From JBHJHP01 sp042219855 (GTDB lineage: Bacteria; Bacteroidota; Bacteroidia; Bacteroidales; UBA5342), in the NCBI RefSeq assembly GCF_042219855.1, contig NZ_JBHJHP010000008.1:186001-250000 (forward strand): a stretch of DNA of 64,000 nucleotides. Reading direction: 5' to 3'. The position numbers were made by a program, and so were the translations under genes. Shown one piece after another: positions 25,628 to 34,129 of the stretch. The notes beneath the pieces were generated by a model. That model was given only the letters and a program-made list of their open reading frames with translations, did not search any database and was not told where the DNA came from. The number at the start of each line of letters is the position of its first letter. Within the stretch, counting starts at the first letter, position 1.

Positions 25628-26731
25628 TTACTGCAACCGGCGCAGCAATATATTCACATTCTCTTCAAAGTTAAAATGTTTCAATGCGAATTCCCTTCTT
25701 TTGGTAAGGATTTCGCGATTATATTCACCGTAACATGAAAACATATATTTTAAACCTTTTACAACATCATTCACATTGTTTTCAACGAAATCGAGTTTTA
25801 GGTTGTATGAATCATTAAATGGTGTATATGTTGATATTCCGGATAATAAAATTGGTTTTTCAAATATTAATGCCTCCATGAATTGACTACTCAATCCATC
25901 TGATTCAATGATATTAATTGAAAAATCGGTTCTTTTCCAAATTTCATATATATCACGATCGGGTAAATATGGATGTTTGATAAAACGGATATATGTATCT
26001 AATCCATATGAATTCACTTTAGCTTTTAACTCATGTTCATATTCAGAATCAGTGACATTACCGTGCCAGATAATAATCCTCGTATTTTTAGGTAAGTCGT
26101 ATTTTATAATGTTCATAGCTTCAATTAACAGATCAAACCTTGTAATGCGAATTATCGATCGGGGATAAAAAATAAAGATATCACTTTCTTTTATGCTGTT
26201 TAAAAACGTTTTCGTAAACTCAGTAAGAGATGCCTTCTTATTTAAAATATCAAAATCAAGACCCCAAAAAAATAAAAGTAATTTATCATTAAACATTGGT
26301 AGTCTTTCATTAAATGCTTTTCCAATGGAGTAGGTGCTTGTTATTGTATGAATTTTTTTAAAACACAGCCTGTAAACCCACCCTCCAATATTTTTGGCTG
26401 AAGCCATTTCGGTAATCTTTACTCCCCAGGGAATAAAGACACTTCTTTCAAACTTAAGAAAGAACACCAATATAAACAATACTCTCCAGTTGAACCCACC
26501 ATGAATGATAGCAATATCAAATTTTGTTTTTCTTATGCGGGGAATAAGAAAAAAAAGGTTTAACAGAGATTTTTTTTCCAGGATTTTTGCCTGGGAAGTT
26601 GAAAAGCCGAACTTAGTATTAGACAGGAAGGTAAGTTCATATTCTTCATTATTATTAAAATAGTCCAGCCATTTCTTAATATTATGGCCCTGCCCCGGCC
26701 CAAACATAAATATTTTTTTCCCTTCATTCAT
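25628..26731 (-). CDS. Glycosyltransferase, family 4-like (GT-B)
   Basis: This 367-residue protein has a GT-B architecture: an N-terminal part with GPGQGHNIKKW, and a C-terminal Rossmann half with DIFIFYPRSIIRITRFDLL, IIIWHGN, and IESDGLSSQFMEALIFEKPILLSG. The last is the acidic EX7E-like region that binds the nucleotide sugar. It shares one base with the start of the neighbouring CapK-like gene's stop. It probably adds one sugar to the lipid-linked repeat unit. Donor and linkage are unknown. Confidence 0.82.
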   Translation of the reverse strand: MNEGKKIFMFGPGQGHNIKKWLDYFNNNEEYELTFLSNTKFGFSTSQAKILEKKSLLNLFFLIPRIRKTKFDIAIIHGGFNWRVLFILVFFLKFERSVFIPWGVKITEMASAKNIGGWVYRLCFKKIHTITSTYSIGKAFNERLPMFNDKLLLFFWGLDFDILNKKASLTEFTKTFLNSIKESDIFIFYPRSIIRITRFDLLIEAMNIIKYDLPKNTRIIIWHGNVTDSEYEHELKAKVNSYGLDTYIRFIKHPYLPDRDIYEIWKRTDFSINIIESDGLSSQFMEALIFEKPILLSGISTYTPFNDSYNLKLDFVENNVNDVVKGLKYMFSCYGEYNREILTKRREFALKHFNFEENVNILLRRLQ

Positions 26732-28083
26732 TACAGGTATTCATTTACATTTAGGTTCTGTTTTAAAAAGGGTTGTTTCCCCGCTTTTGTCCTTTCAATC
26801 TTATCTGTAATATGAATGTTTACAGTTAGCCTTCCGCCAGTAACATCCTGCATCACCTGTTTCACTTCAGCCTGATCTGCCGGAGAGAAGTGTTTATCCG
26901 GAACAATATTTACATTTACAATACCCTTCTCATATTGTTCCAGTTTTAATGAAACAATGTTTTCAAAAGCTTTAAAATGTTGGGCAAAAATCAATGCTGT
27001 AAGTGATATTAAATGTCCATCTTTATCTATCACATAATCCTGTAATCTACCTTCAATTCTGTTCAGTATTTTGTAGTTTCTTCCACACGAAGCGCAGGAA
27101 TCAGCTCCAACTTCGGCAAAATCCTGCGTTTTGTACCTTACAAACGGTGTCGCAAGATTCCAGAAGCTGGTTCCTACAATTTCCCCTGTTTTCCCGGCAG
27201 GAGTTGGACTTCCATCACTATTCAGAATTTCAGTTATTCCATACTGGGGATAAATATGGAACGTATCTTCTTTTTCACAATATCCCGCTAATACAGCTTT
27301 TTCAGTATGTCCATACCAATGGGAAAGGTTGGTATGAAAAACATCTTTGATTAAATTCTTCTGATGTTGCATTAATGGTTCAGAACTTAGTGCAATCAGT
27401 TTGAAGTGATGAGACAGCGTTAATTGATTATCTTTAATGATTTTAGCCAGCAGGTAAACAGAGGACGGATAGACATGGAGAATTGGAGCATTGTATTGTC
27501 TGATAGCCTCAAGGATGATTTTTACATTTTCAACATCCAGAGAATATGAGGAGAGAAGCATTACATTTGAAGGTTTTATATAGTATAAGCCCTCAATTTT
27601 ATGACCTCTGAGCGCAACACGTTTGGTCTTCATATTTATCTCAGGTAAAAACCTTGACCATAAATCATGTATAAAAGCGAGTTCGATAAATATATTTTTA
27701 TTTTGATGATAAAATCCAAAGGGTTCTCCGGAGGAGCCTCCGGTTGTGATGTGTTGAATTCCTTTCAGCTTTTTGTTAGAAAAAAAACCAATATTGTCTT
27801 TCAGTATCTCCCGGCTTATACAAGGTATTTTTTCTAAATCTGATAGAGATTGAAGCATTTTAGGTTCAAACCCATTGCTTTTCCAATGATTATGATACCC
27901 TTCAATATTATGCCAGCAGTAGTTAACAATTGATTTTAACTGCTTGAACTGAAATTCGCTTAGTAAGTCCTTGTTTTGAAATTCAGTGTCTTTTATAAGC
28001 TTTGTTATTTTTTTATATGTTGGGTAACCCCAGAAAAGAGACTGTGGAAGTTTATAATATATTTTTTTAAGAAAATTCAGCAT
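26731..28083 (-). CDS. Phenylacetate-CoA ligase-like AMP-forming enzyme (CapK-like)
   Basis: This 450-residue member of the adenylate-forming family shows the P-loop TTGGSSGEPFGFY at about 118-130, HWYGHTEKAVLAGYC, and a zinc-type CASCGR segment near the C-terminus. CapK-like proteins occur in capsule and O-antigen clusters, where they are thought to activate an acyl group or to modify the polysaccharide; the reaction is not established. It overlaps the bi-domain oxidoreductase gene by 7 bp. Presence beside that gene and the heparinase-like gene is a recurring grouping in surface glycan loci. Confidence 0.82.
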   Translation of the reverse strand: MLNFLKKIYYKLPQSLFWGYPTYKKITKLIKDTEFQNKDLLSEFQFKQLKSIVNYCWHNIEGYHNHWKSNGFEPKMLQSLSDLEKIPCISREILKDNIGFFSNKKLKGIQHITTGGSSGEPFGFYHQNKNIFIELAFIHDLWSRFLPEINMKTKRVALRGHKIEGLYYIKPSNVMLLSSYSLDVENVKIILEAIRQYNAPILHVYPSSVYLLAKIIKDNQLTLSHHFKLIALSSEPLMQHQKNLIKDVFHTNLSHWYGHTEKAVLAGYCEKEDTFHIYPQYGITEILNSDGSPTPAGKTGEIVGTSFWNLATPFVRYKTQDFAEVGADSCASCGRNYKILNRIEGRLQDYVIDKDGHLISLTALIFAQHFKAFENIVSLKLEQYEKGIVNVNIVPDKHFSPADQAEVKQVMQDVTGGRLTVNIHITDKIERTKAGKQPFLKQNLNVNEYL

Positions 28084-30218
28084 TTGGATGAAATCAGAAT
28101 AGATGTTTCGGTAGTCTGGATCATATCCCAGAGTTCAATCGGCCATGATTTATCTTTTGATTTAAGGGAGTCATATAACTCCAGGAGTTCTTCACGCTGA
28201 CCTTTTTTACTTTGGTCATCATTAAACTCATGTATCTTAATACCGTAGCCTTTTAATCGTTTATAGTCATCCATTATAATGGATTTACCATCAAAATGGA
28301 CTTCCATATATTCTTTGGATAAATTTTTATTCCCCTGTGAAAAGTATTGAATATTACAAACTGATCCGTCTGCATATTTAAGAGTGATGGATTTATTGTC
28401 TGAGGAGCTAACCTTCTCCGTTACAGGACTTATAGATTCACAGCTTATACTTGATATTCTTGAACCGGTAAAAAATGTCATGAGATCAATAAGGTGGCAT
28501 GCTTCTCCTACAATTCTACCTCCGTTTTCATGTACCCAATGATCTTTTGCAATATAACCGGCATTCATTCTGTACTGGATGAAAAGAGGATTGATTCGTT
28601 TATCAGTATGGGATTTAATCTCTTTACATATTGGACTAAACCTACGGTTAAATCCTGTCATTAAAAGAGGTTTAGGACCGTCATGCTTTGCATAGAATTC
28701 CTTGATGCTTTCCAATTCGTCAATATTGGTTGACAAAGGTTTTTCAACAAAAACGTTTTTGCCTGCTTTTAATGCTTTGAGTACCAGATCGGCATGACTG
28801 TCATGTCTTGTTGAAATTAATATTAGGTCAACCTCAGGATCATCAAGCACTTCCTTCAGATCGGAAGTTGCATATTTTGCTCCGTATTGTTGTGCAATAT
28901 TATTTGCCTTAATCCCTGTTCTGTTATCAACACAATATAGATTGTATTTTTTGTTTAAAGCTTTAATATTTGGTAAATGCATGGACATTGCAAAATTTCC
29001 GGCTCCCACCAGAGCAACATTGACATTGTCATTTTGTACGGTTGAATGTTGAAAAGATACATTCTTTGCAACAGAATAGTATTTTTCTACTTCATTACCC
29101 TCCGGCTCACCATAAAAGAGGAGCGATATAATTGGTTTTTTATTGCTCCTTAAGGATTCAAAAGCTTCTGATACTTTCTCGATAGGGAACTCATCAGATA
29201 TCATAGATTCAATCTGAATATGACCCGAAGAAATTAATCTCAGATATTCAGACATGTTTCTGTTTTCAGTCCATCTTACATAAGCATAAGGATAATCAAG
29301 GCCCTTAATTTCATAGTTGTCATCATATCTTCCAGGCCCGTATGATGTAGAGATCCGGAAATCCAGCTCCTTTGAATATATGTCTTTTCTGTCAATCTCC
29401 ATTCCTGATACGCCAACCAACACCACATGACCTTTCTTTCTGCACATCTGAAATGCCAGTGACAACGGTGAACTGCTGTTTGTTGCCGCAGTAAATATAA
29501 CGGCATCTGTTCCATGTCCGTTTGTCCAGGATTGGATCATCTCTTTGATATCTTCACTTGTGGGATCAAGCGTAATTTCAGCTCCGTATTTTTGAGCTAG
29601 TTGTAAACGATTAATATCCGGATCAATTGCAGCAACCCTGATCCCTGAAGCTTTTAACATTTGTATGGTCAGCAATCCTAAAATTCCGGCGCCTGTTACA
29701 ACACAATACTCTCCAAGCATTAATTCTGCACGCCTAATACCTTGCATCGCAATTCCTCCCAGAGATACTGTTGAGGCATGTTTGAAGCTGACATTCTCAG
29801 GCATTTTCATTACCAGATTTTCAGGGACAGATATGTATTCGGCATGATTCGCAAAACCACCTCCTGATGCGGCAACCCGATCCCCGATAGCAAATCCTTC
29901 AATATCATCCCCTATGGCAATAATAATCCCAGCAGCCGAATAACCGGTCTGTAAACCTCCTTCCTGAATACCTTTAATGATCCCGATAGTTTTATTTATG
30001 CCATTTACTTTTAGGAGTTCAATGCCATCTTTAATTTTTTGGGGCTGCTTCAGTAACCTTTGTGTTAAAGTGATTCCGCTCTCTTTAACACTTGAAAGCT
30101 CTGTTCCTGATGAAATACATGAGTAGACTACCTTGATGATTATTCGTCCCTTGCCAACTATAGGTGGTGGTACATTTTCGGATAAAACTTTTCCTTTCTT
30201 TACAATTGCCTGGTACAT
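28077..30218 (-). CDS. Bi-domain oxidoreductase: zinc alcohol dehydrogenase fused to Gfo/Idh/MocA domain
   Basis: This 713-residue protein joins two enzymes. Residues 1-350 are a medium-chain alcohol dehydrogenase (IGDRVAASGGGFANHAEY, VVTGAGILGLLTIQML). From about residue 380 a Gfo/Idh/MocA sugar dehydrogenase follows (VALVGAGNFAMSMHLPNI, then EKPLSTNID with the catalytic Lys, and GRIVGEACHLIDL). Both halves bind NAD(P). Such fusions occur in polysaccharide clusters, with unknown substrate; conversion of a nucleotide sugar by two redox steps is plausible. It is probably the first gene of the main minus-strand operon, with 127 bp of upstream non-coding DNA. Confidence 0.85.
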   Translation of the reverse strand: MYQAIVKKGKVLSENVPPPIVGKGRIIIKVVYSCISSGTELSSVKESGITLTQRLLKQPQKIKDGIELLKVNGINKTIGIIKGIQEGGLQTGYSAAGIIIAIGDDIEGFAIGDRVAASGGGFANHAEYISVPENLVMKMPENVSFKHASTVSLGGIAMQGIRRAELMLGEYCVVTGAGILGLLTIQMLKASGIRVAAIDPDINRLQLAQKYGAEITLDPTSEDIKEMIQSWTNGHGTDAVIFTAATNSSSPLSLAFQMCRKKGHVVLVGVSGMEIDRKDIYSKELDFRISTSYGPGRYDDNYEIKGLDYPYAYVRWTENRNMSEYLRLISSGHIQIESMISDEFPIEKVSEAFESLRSNKKPIISLLFYGEPEGNEVEKYYSVAKNVSFQHSTVQNDNVNVALVGAGNFAMSMHLPNIKALNKKYNLYCVDNRTGIKANNIAQQYGAKYATSDLKEVLDDPEVDLILISTRHDSHADLVLKALKAGKNVFVEKPLSTNIDELESIKEFYAKHDGPKPLLMTGFNRRFSPICKEIKSHTDKRINPLFIQYRMNAGYIAKDHWVHENGGRIVGEACHLIDLMTFFTGSRISSISCESISPVTEKVSSSDNKSITLKYADGSVCNIQYFSQGNKNLSKEYMEVHFDGKSIIMDDYKRLKGYGIKIHEFNDDQSKKGQREELLELYDSLKSKDKSWPIELWDMIQTTETSILISSKC

Positions 30219-30345
30219 GTATGAGATGAAAATTTATTTAATGTGACTTTATTATAAGAACACAAAAATAACAAAGAATTCCACAAAAGTCATAACAAAT
30301 CCTTAAGTAAGGAGCAACCATTATGATTTACATATCCATGTTAGA

Positions 30346-31506
30346 TTAGATTGTTTGATAAATGCCGGTAAGAGTCCTGGAATCGTTCTCCCAATTGTAC
30401 TTTGTTATAATCTTTTCCTTGGCCAGCTTATGATCAAAATTTACACTTTTGGTGTATATTTTCATGACTTGAGAGCAAAAATCTGAAGTATTGCCATCTT
30501 CAAAGATTAAACCACTTTTGGTTTCCTGAATTATTCGGACAAGAGGGTCACAATTCGACGAAATTATAGGAATACCGGCAAACATATACTGGAATAACTT
30601 GTGTGGAATGGTGTTGTCGGTGTGTTCTGTTTTTAAATGTGGTATTAACGCCACATTCGATTGATTCATTTTTATCAACAGCTCTTTTTGAGGCATCCAG
30701 CCCCAGAAAATTACATTTTTTTCAATACCTTCCTGTTGTGCCATTTCTTTTAAAGTGTCAAGGTATCTTCCTGAACCAATAATCCACACTTCAAGGTTAT
30801 TTATTTGCTTTACGAGTTCAGGGATGGCTCTGATAACCGTTTGCAATCCACGGTGATAATTAACACCACCGCCATATATCATTGTAAATCTATCTTTATC
30901 AGCATTTAGAGGTGGAAAATCAAACAGATCTGTGTTTAAAGTATTGGAAACAACGCTGATTTTTTCATCTGATATCCCCAGTTTTTTAAGTCTGTTTTTT
31001 GCTTCGTCAATGACTACTATAATATGATCAGGGAATTGAAGATAATATTTTTCGTATGCTTTCCATTGGGGTATGGAACATAAGAGACGTCCAAGTGGCT
31101 TTTTTGTGTGTTCAGATAAACTTAGGAGTGCAGGCCAGTTTTCGTGTAAGTCTGTAATTAATTTTAGTTTAAACTCTGATTTTAGGGTTACGCCAACCTT
31201 TACCAAAGGTAAATCATGAATATGAATAACATCAAATTTCTGCTTCACAAGAATCCCTCTCAGATACTTTCCCCAGAATCTGAAGTAGAAGCTGAATTTT
31301 AAAGCTCCAACACTTGATTTATGGATGAATTTTGATATCCTTTTTCGATGAATAGTATAATTACTTTTTTTTATTAACTCGTCCTGCCCTTTAAGGGTTA
31401 TACAGGCAATATGAATTTCATGACCAGCCTGACTTAATGCATTAATCTCATTTTCAACTCTTACGTCAGGTGGAAATTCACTTTCAAGAACCATTAATAC
31501 TTTCAT
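30346..31506 (-). CDS. Glycosyltransferase family 4
   Basis: The protein has 386 residues with start at ATG 31506 (MKVLMVLESEFPPDVRV), where GT4 proteins usually begin; a longer reading from 31605 would add 33 unrelated residues and use up the promoter region. It has a GT-B fold with IHIHDLPLV, YGGGVNYHRGLQTVIRAI and SNVALIPHLKTEHTDNTIPHKLFQYMFAG in the donor-binding half. It is divergent from the next glycosyltransferase gene with about 107 bp between starts. It would add a sugar to the repeat unit. Confidence 0.86.
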   Translation of the reverse strand: MKVLMVLESEFPPDVRVENEINALSQAGHEIHIACITLKGQDELIKKSNYTIHRKRISKFIHKSSVGALKFSFYFRFWGKYLRGILVKQKFDVIHIHDLPLVKVGVTLKSEFKLKLITDLHENWPALLSLSEHTKKPLGRLLCSIPQWKAYEKYYLQFPDHIIVVIDEAKNRLKKLGISDEKISVVSNTLNTDLFDFPPLNADKDRFTMIYGGGVNYHRGLQTVIRAIPELVKQINNLEVWIIGSGRYLDTLKEMAQQEGIEKNVIFWGWMPQKELLIKMNQSNVALIPHLKTEHTDNTIPHKLFQYMFAGIPIISSNCDPLVRIIQETKSGLIFEDGNTSDFCSQVMKIYTKSVNFDHKLAKEKIITKYNWENDSRTLTGIYQTI

Positions 31507-31613
31507 CAGCATATAAATTTCACGCAAAAGTAGTAATTCATTTATAAACATTTTATAATTATCCCATATGATGGTATATATGGTAAATATTAATTTAATT
31601 TGCATGCTCAGGT

Positions 31614-32909
31614 ATGAAAAAAGTATTAATCATTACATATTACTGGCCACCATCTGGTGGTGCCGGTGTTCAGCGTTGGTTGAAATTTGCCAGGTATTTG
31701 CCCGAAAATGGTTGGACTCCGGTCATCTTTACACCTGAGAACCCGGAAGCGCCGGTCCAGGATTATACATTAAACAATGAAGTTCCGGATAAAGCAGTCG
31801 TAAAAAAGTTGAAGATATGGGAGCCGTTAAACTTATATAAGCTATTCACCGGAAAATCCAAAAAATCGACTTTAAATGCGGGTTTCCTGGAGGAAGAGAA
31901 CAGTAATTCAGTGGCTAAAACGATCTCCGTCTGGATCCGTGGGAATCTTTTTATTCCTGACGCAAAAAAATACTGGATTAAACCAGCTTCAAAGTATTTA
32001 ATTAATTACCTGAAAGATAATCCTGTTGATCTGATTGTTTCTACCGGTCCGCCGCACACCATGCACGTCATAGGAAATCGTGTGTCGCATAAAACCAATA
32101 TCCCATGGGTGGCAGATTTCAGGGATCCATGGACGCAGATTGATTTTTATGACAAGCTTAAGGTGAGCCGGTTTGCGGATCTGAAGCATAAAAGGCTGGA
32201 AAGAAAAGTGCTGAGCGAGGCAGATAAGGTTGTTGCGGTAGGTGAAAACATGGCTACTGAGTTTAGAAAAATTGTGGATCGCGATATTCAGGTGATAACC
32301 AATGGGTATGATAAGGCTGATATAACAACAGAACATATTCAGTATCCCGAAAAGTTTTCAATCGTACATGTGGGAAGCATTAATGCAGACAGAAATCATT
32401 CGGATTTCTGGGCATCTCTGTCATTTTGTATAGAAAATGTAGAAGGTTTCAGCGATGATTTTGAGCTCATACTAGTGGGGAAAAATGATGTTAGTGTGAC
32501 GAGGGATATTGGTAAATACGGATTAAGTAAGCATGTGAATTTTATAAGTTATATTCCCCATAATGAGGTGATTGCTGCCGAACAAAAGGCTGCCGTTCTT
32601 TATTTACCTTTGAACAATACTCCGAATGCGAAAGGGATTTTAACCGGAAAGTTTTTTGAGTACCTGGCCTCCGGTCGGCCAATTTTTGCCATTGGACCGA
32701 AAGATGGTGATTTAGCACATATTTTAAAAGAAACCGGTGCCGGAAGTATCAGCGATTTTGAAGATCAGGAAGGAATGAAGAAAGACTTAATCACATTTTA
32801 TAAGGCATTCAGGAATAAATGTCTGACTTGTAAAAGTGAAAATATAAAAATTTATGAGCGATCCGAGTTAACAAAAAAAATGGTTGAACTCTTTGAATCA
32901 GTACTATGA
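31614..32909 (+). CDS. Glycosyltransferase family 4
   Basis: This 431-residue protein starts MKKVLIITYYWPPSGGAGVQRW, the N-terminal glycine loop of this GT-B group. Later come VSTGPPHTMH, DFRDPWTQIDFY, and LTGKFFEYLASGRPIFAIG, the acidic donor-binding motif. It opens a plus-strand pair with wecB, overlapping it by 4 bp (ATGA type). The pair is divergent from the main cluster but probably serves the same polysaccharide. Confidence 0.88.
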   Translation: MKKVLIITYYWPPSGGAGVQRWLKFARYLPENGWTPVIFTPENPEAPVQDYTLNNEVPDKAVVKKLKIWEPLNLYKLFTGKSKKSTLNAGFLEEENSNSVAKTISVWIRGNLFIPDAKKYWIKPASKYLINYLKDNPVDLIVSTGPPHTMHVIGNRVSHKTNIPWVADFRDPWTQIDFYDKLKVSRFADLKHKRLERKVLSEADKVVAVGENMATEFRKIVDRDIQVITNGYDKADITTEHIQYPEKFSIVHVGSINADRNHSDFWASLSFCIENVEGFSDDFELILVGKNDVSVTRDIGKYGLSKHVNFISYIPHNEVIAAEQKAAVLYLPLNNTPNAKGILTGKFFEYLASGRPIFAIGPKDGDLAHILKETGAGSISDFEDQEGMKKDLITFYKAFRNKCLTCKSENIKIYERSELTKKMVELFESVL

Positions 32910-33985
32910 GTAAGAAGATTATTACAGTTGTTGGAGCCAGACCGCAGTTTGTAAAGGCTGCAGCGGTCAGCAGAGCCATACGTCAGACGGACATGTCAGA
33001 GGTAATTATACATACCGGTCAACACTTCGATCAGAATATGTCAGAAGTTTTTTTTGAAGAAATGGAAATACCCCATCCTGACTATAACCTTGGCATTAGT
33101 TCATTAACACATGGTGCGATGACGGGACGAATGCTGGAGGGTATTGAAGAAATACTGTTAAAAGAAAAGCCGGATGCATTAATGGTTTACGGGGATACAA
33201 ATTCTACTATAGCAGGAGCGCTTGCAGCGAAAAAACTGGGAATTAAAGTTGCTCATGTTGAAGCAGGCCTGCGTTCGTTTAATATGGCTATGCCAGAGGA
33301 AGTTAACCGGATTTTGACAGATCGTATTTCCGACCTGTTATTCTGCCCGACCGATACTGCCGTAAATAATCTGTGCGAAGAGGGTTTCTCTAATTTTGGA
33401 TCCAAAATAATCAGAACCGGTGATGTAATGTACGATGCTGCATTATTCTACAGTGCGAAAGCTGCAGAAAAATCACATATTCTGGATAATTTAGCTCTGA
33501 ATGGTAAAACATATTTGCTTGCTACAATTCACAGGCAAGAGAATACGGATAACGGGCAAAGGCTGGCTTCGATCGTTGAGGCCCTGAATGCATTGACTGA
33601 AATAACTGAAGTAATTGTTCCGCTGCATCCCAGAACAAAAAAAATAATGGCGCAGAGGCAACTGGATTACAAGTTTAAAGTCATTGAACCGGTTGGGTAT
33701 TTTGATATGCTGGAACTTATTAAAAATTCAGAAATCATTTTAACCGATAGTGGTGGTCTTCAGAAGGAAGCTTTCTTTTTCAGGAAATACTGCGTTACAA
33801 TGCGTGATGAAACTGAATGGGTGGAACTTGTCAGGAATGGATATAATTGTTTGGCAGGAGCTGATACTGAACAGATATTGAGATCTGCAGAAAATATGAT
33901 GAAAAAAGAGCAGAATTTTACCCACCAGCTTTATGGTAATGGTGATGCATCACAACAGATTGCAAACGAAATTTTTAAATTGTAA
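32906..33985 (+). CDS. wecB: UDP-N-acetylglucosamine 2-epimerase (non-hydrolysing)
   Basis: This 359-residue enzyme has GARPQFVKAA (10-19), HTGQHFDQNMS, MVYGDTNST, HVEAGLRSFNMAMPEE and TDSGGLQKEAFF, all standard for the WecB family. It converts UDP-GlcNAc to UDP-ManNAc in the cytoplasm, supplying ManNAc or ManNAcA for surface polysaccharide. The length is typical. It is translationally coupled to the preceding glycosyltransferase. The hydrolysing NeuC type is less likely since the motifs and length fit WecB. Confidence 0.93.
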   Translation: MSKKIITVVGARPQFVKAAAVSRAIRQTDMSEVIIHTGQHFDQNMSEVFFEEMEIPHPDYNLGISSLTHGAMTGRMLEGIEEILLKEKPDALMVYGDTNSTIAGALAAKKLGIKVAHVEAGLRSFNMAMPEEVNRILTDRISDLLFCPTDTAVNNLCEEGFSNFGSKIIRTGDVMYDAALFYSAKAAEKSHILDNLALNGKTYLLATIHRQENTDNGQRLASIVEALNALTEITEVIVPLHPRTKKIMAQRQLDYKFKVIEPVGYFDMLELIKNSEIILTDSGGLQKEAFFFRKYCVTMRDETEWVELVRNGYNCLAGADTEQILRSAENMMKKEQNFTHQLYGNGDASQQIANEIFKL

Positions 33986-34129
33986 GGATTTTTAGATTTT
34001 TTAAGGTAAAAATTTAATGTTTTGCTTTGTGATATATGTATTTGTCTCATTATTAATTTAATTTTGGCAACGAACCAGATATCCAGTTTTATCAGCACTA
34101 ATAAAAAGACTTATCCTTAATTCAAATAT

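Noticed and set aside
30300..30312. CCTTA-AG-TAAGG hairpin as a terminator
   Set aside because: It has a two-base loop and no T run, and is not placed at the end of a gene on the correct strand with enough support.
18190..33985. Polysaccharide cluster as a recently acquired genomic island
   Set aside because: The DNA looks more AT-rich by eye, but there are no integrase, tRNA junction, direct repeats or insertion sequences at the borders, and base composition was not computed.
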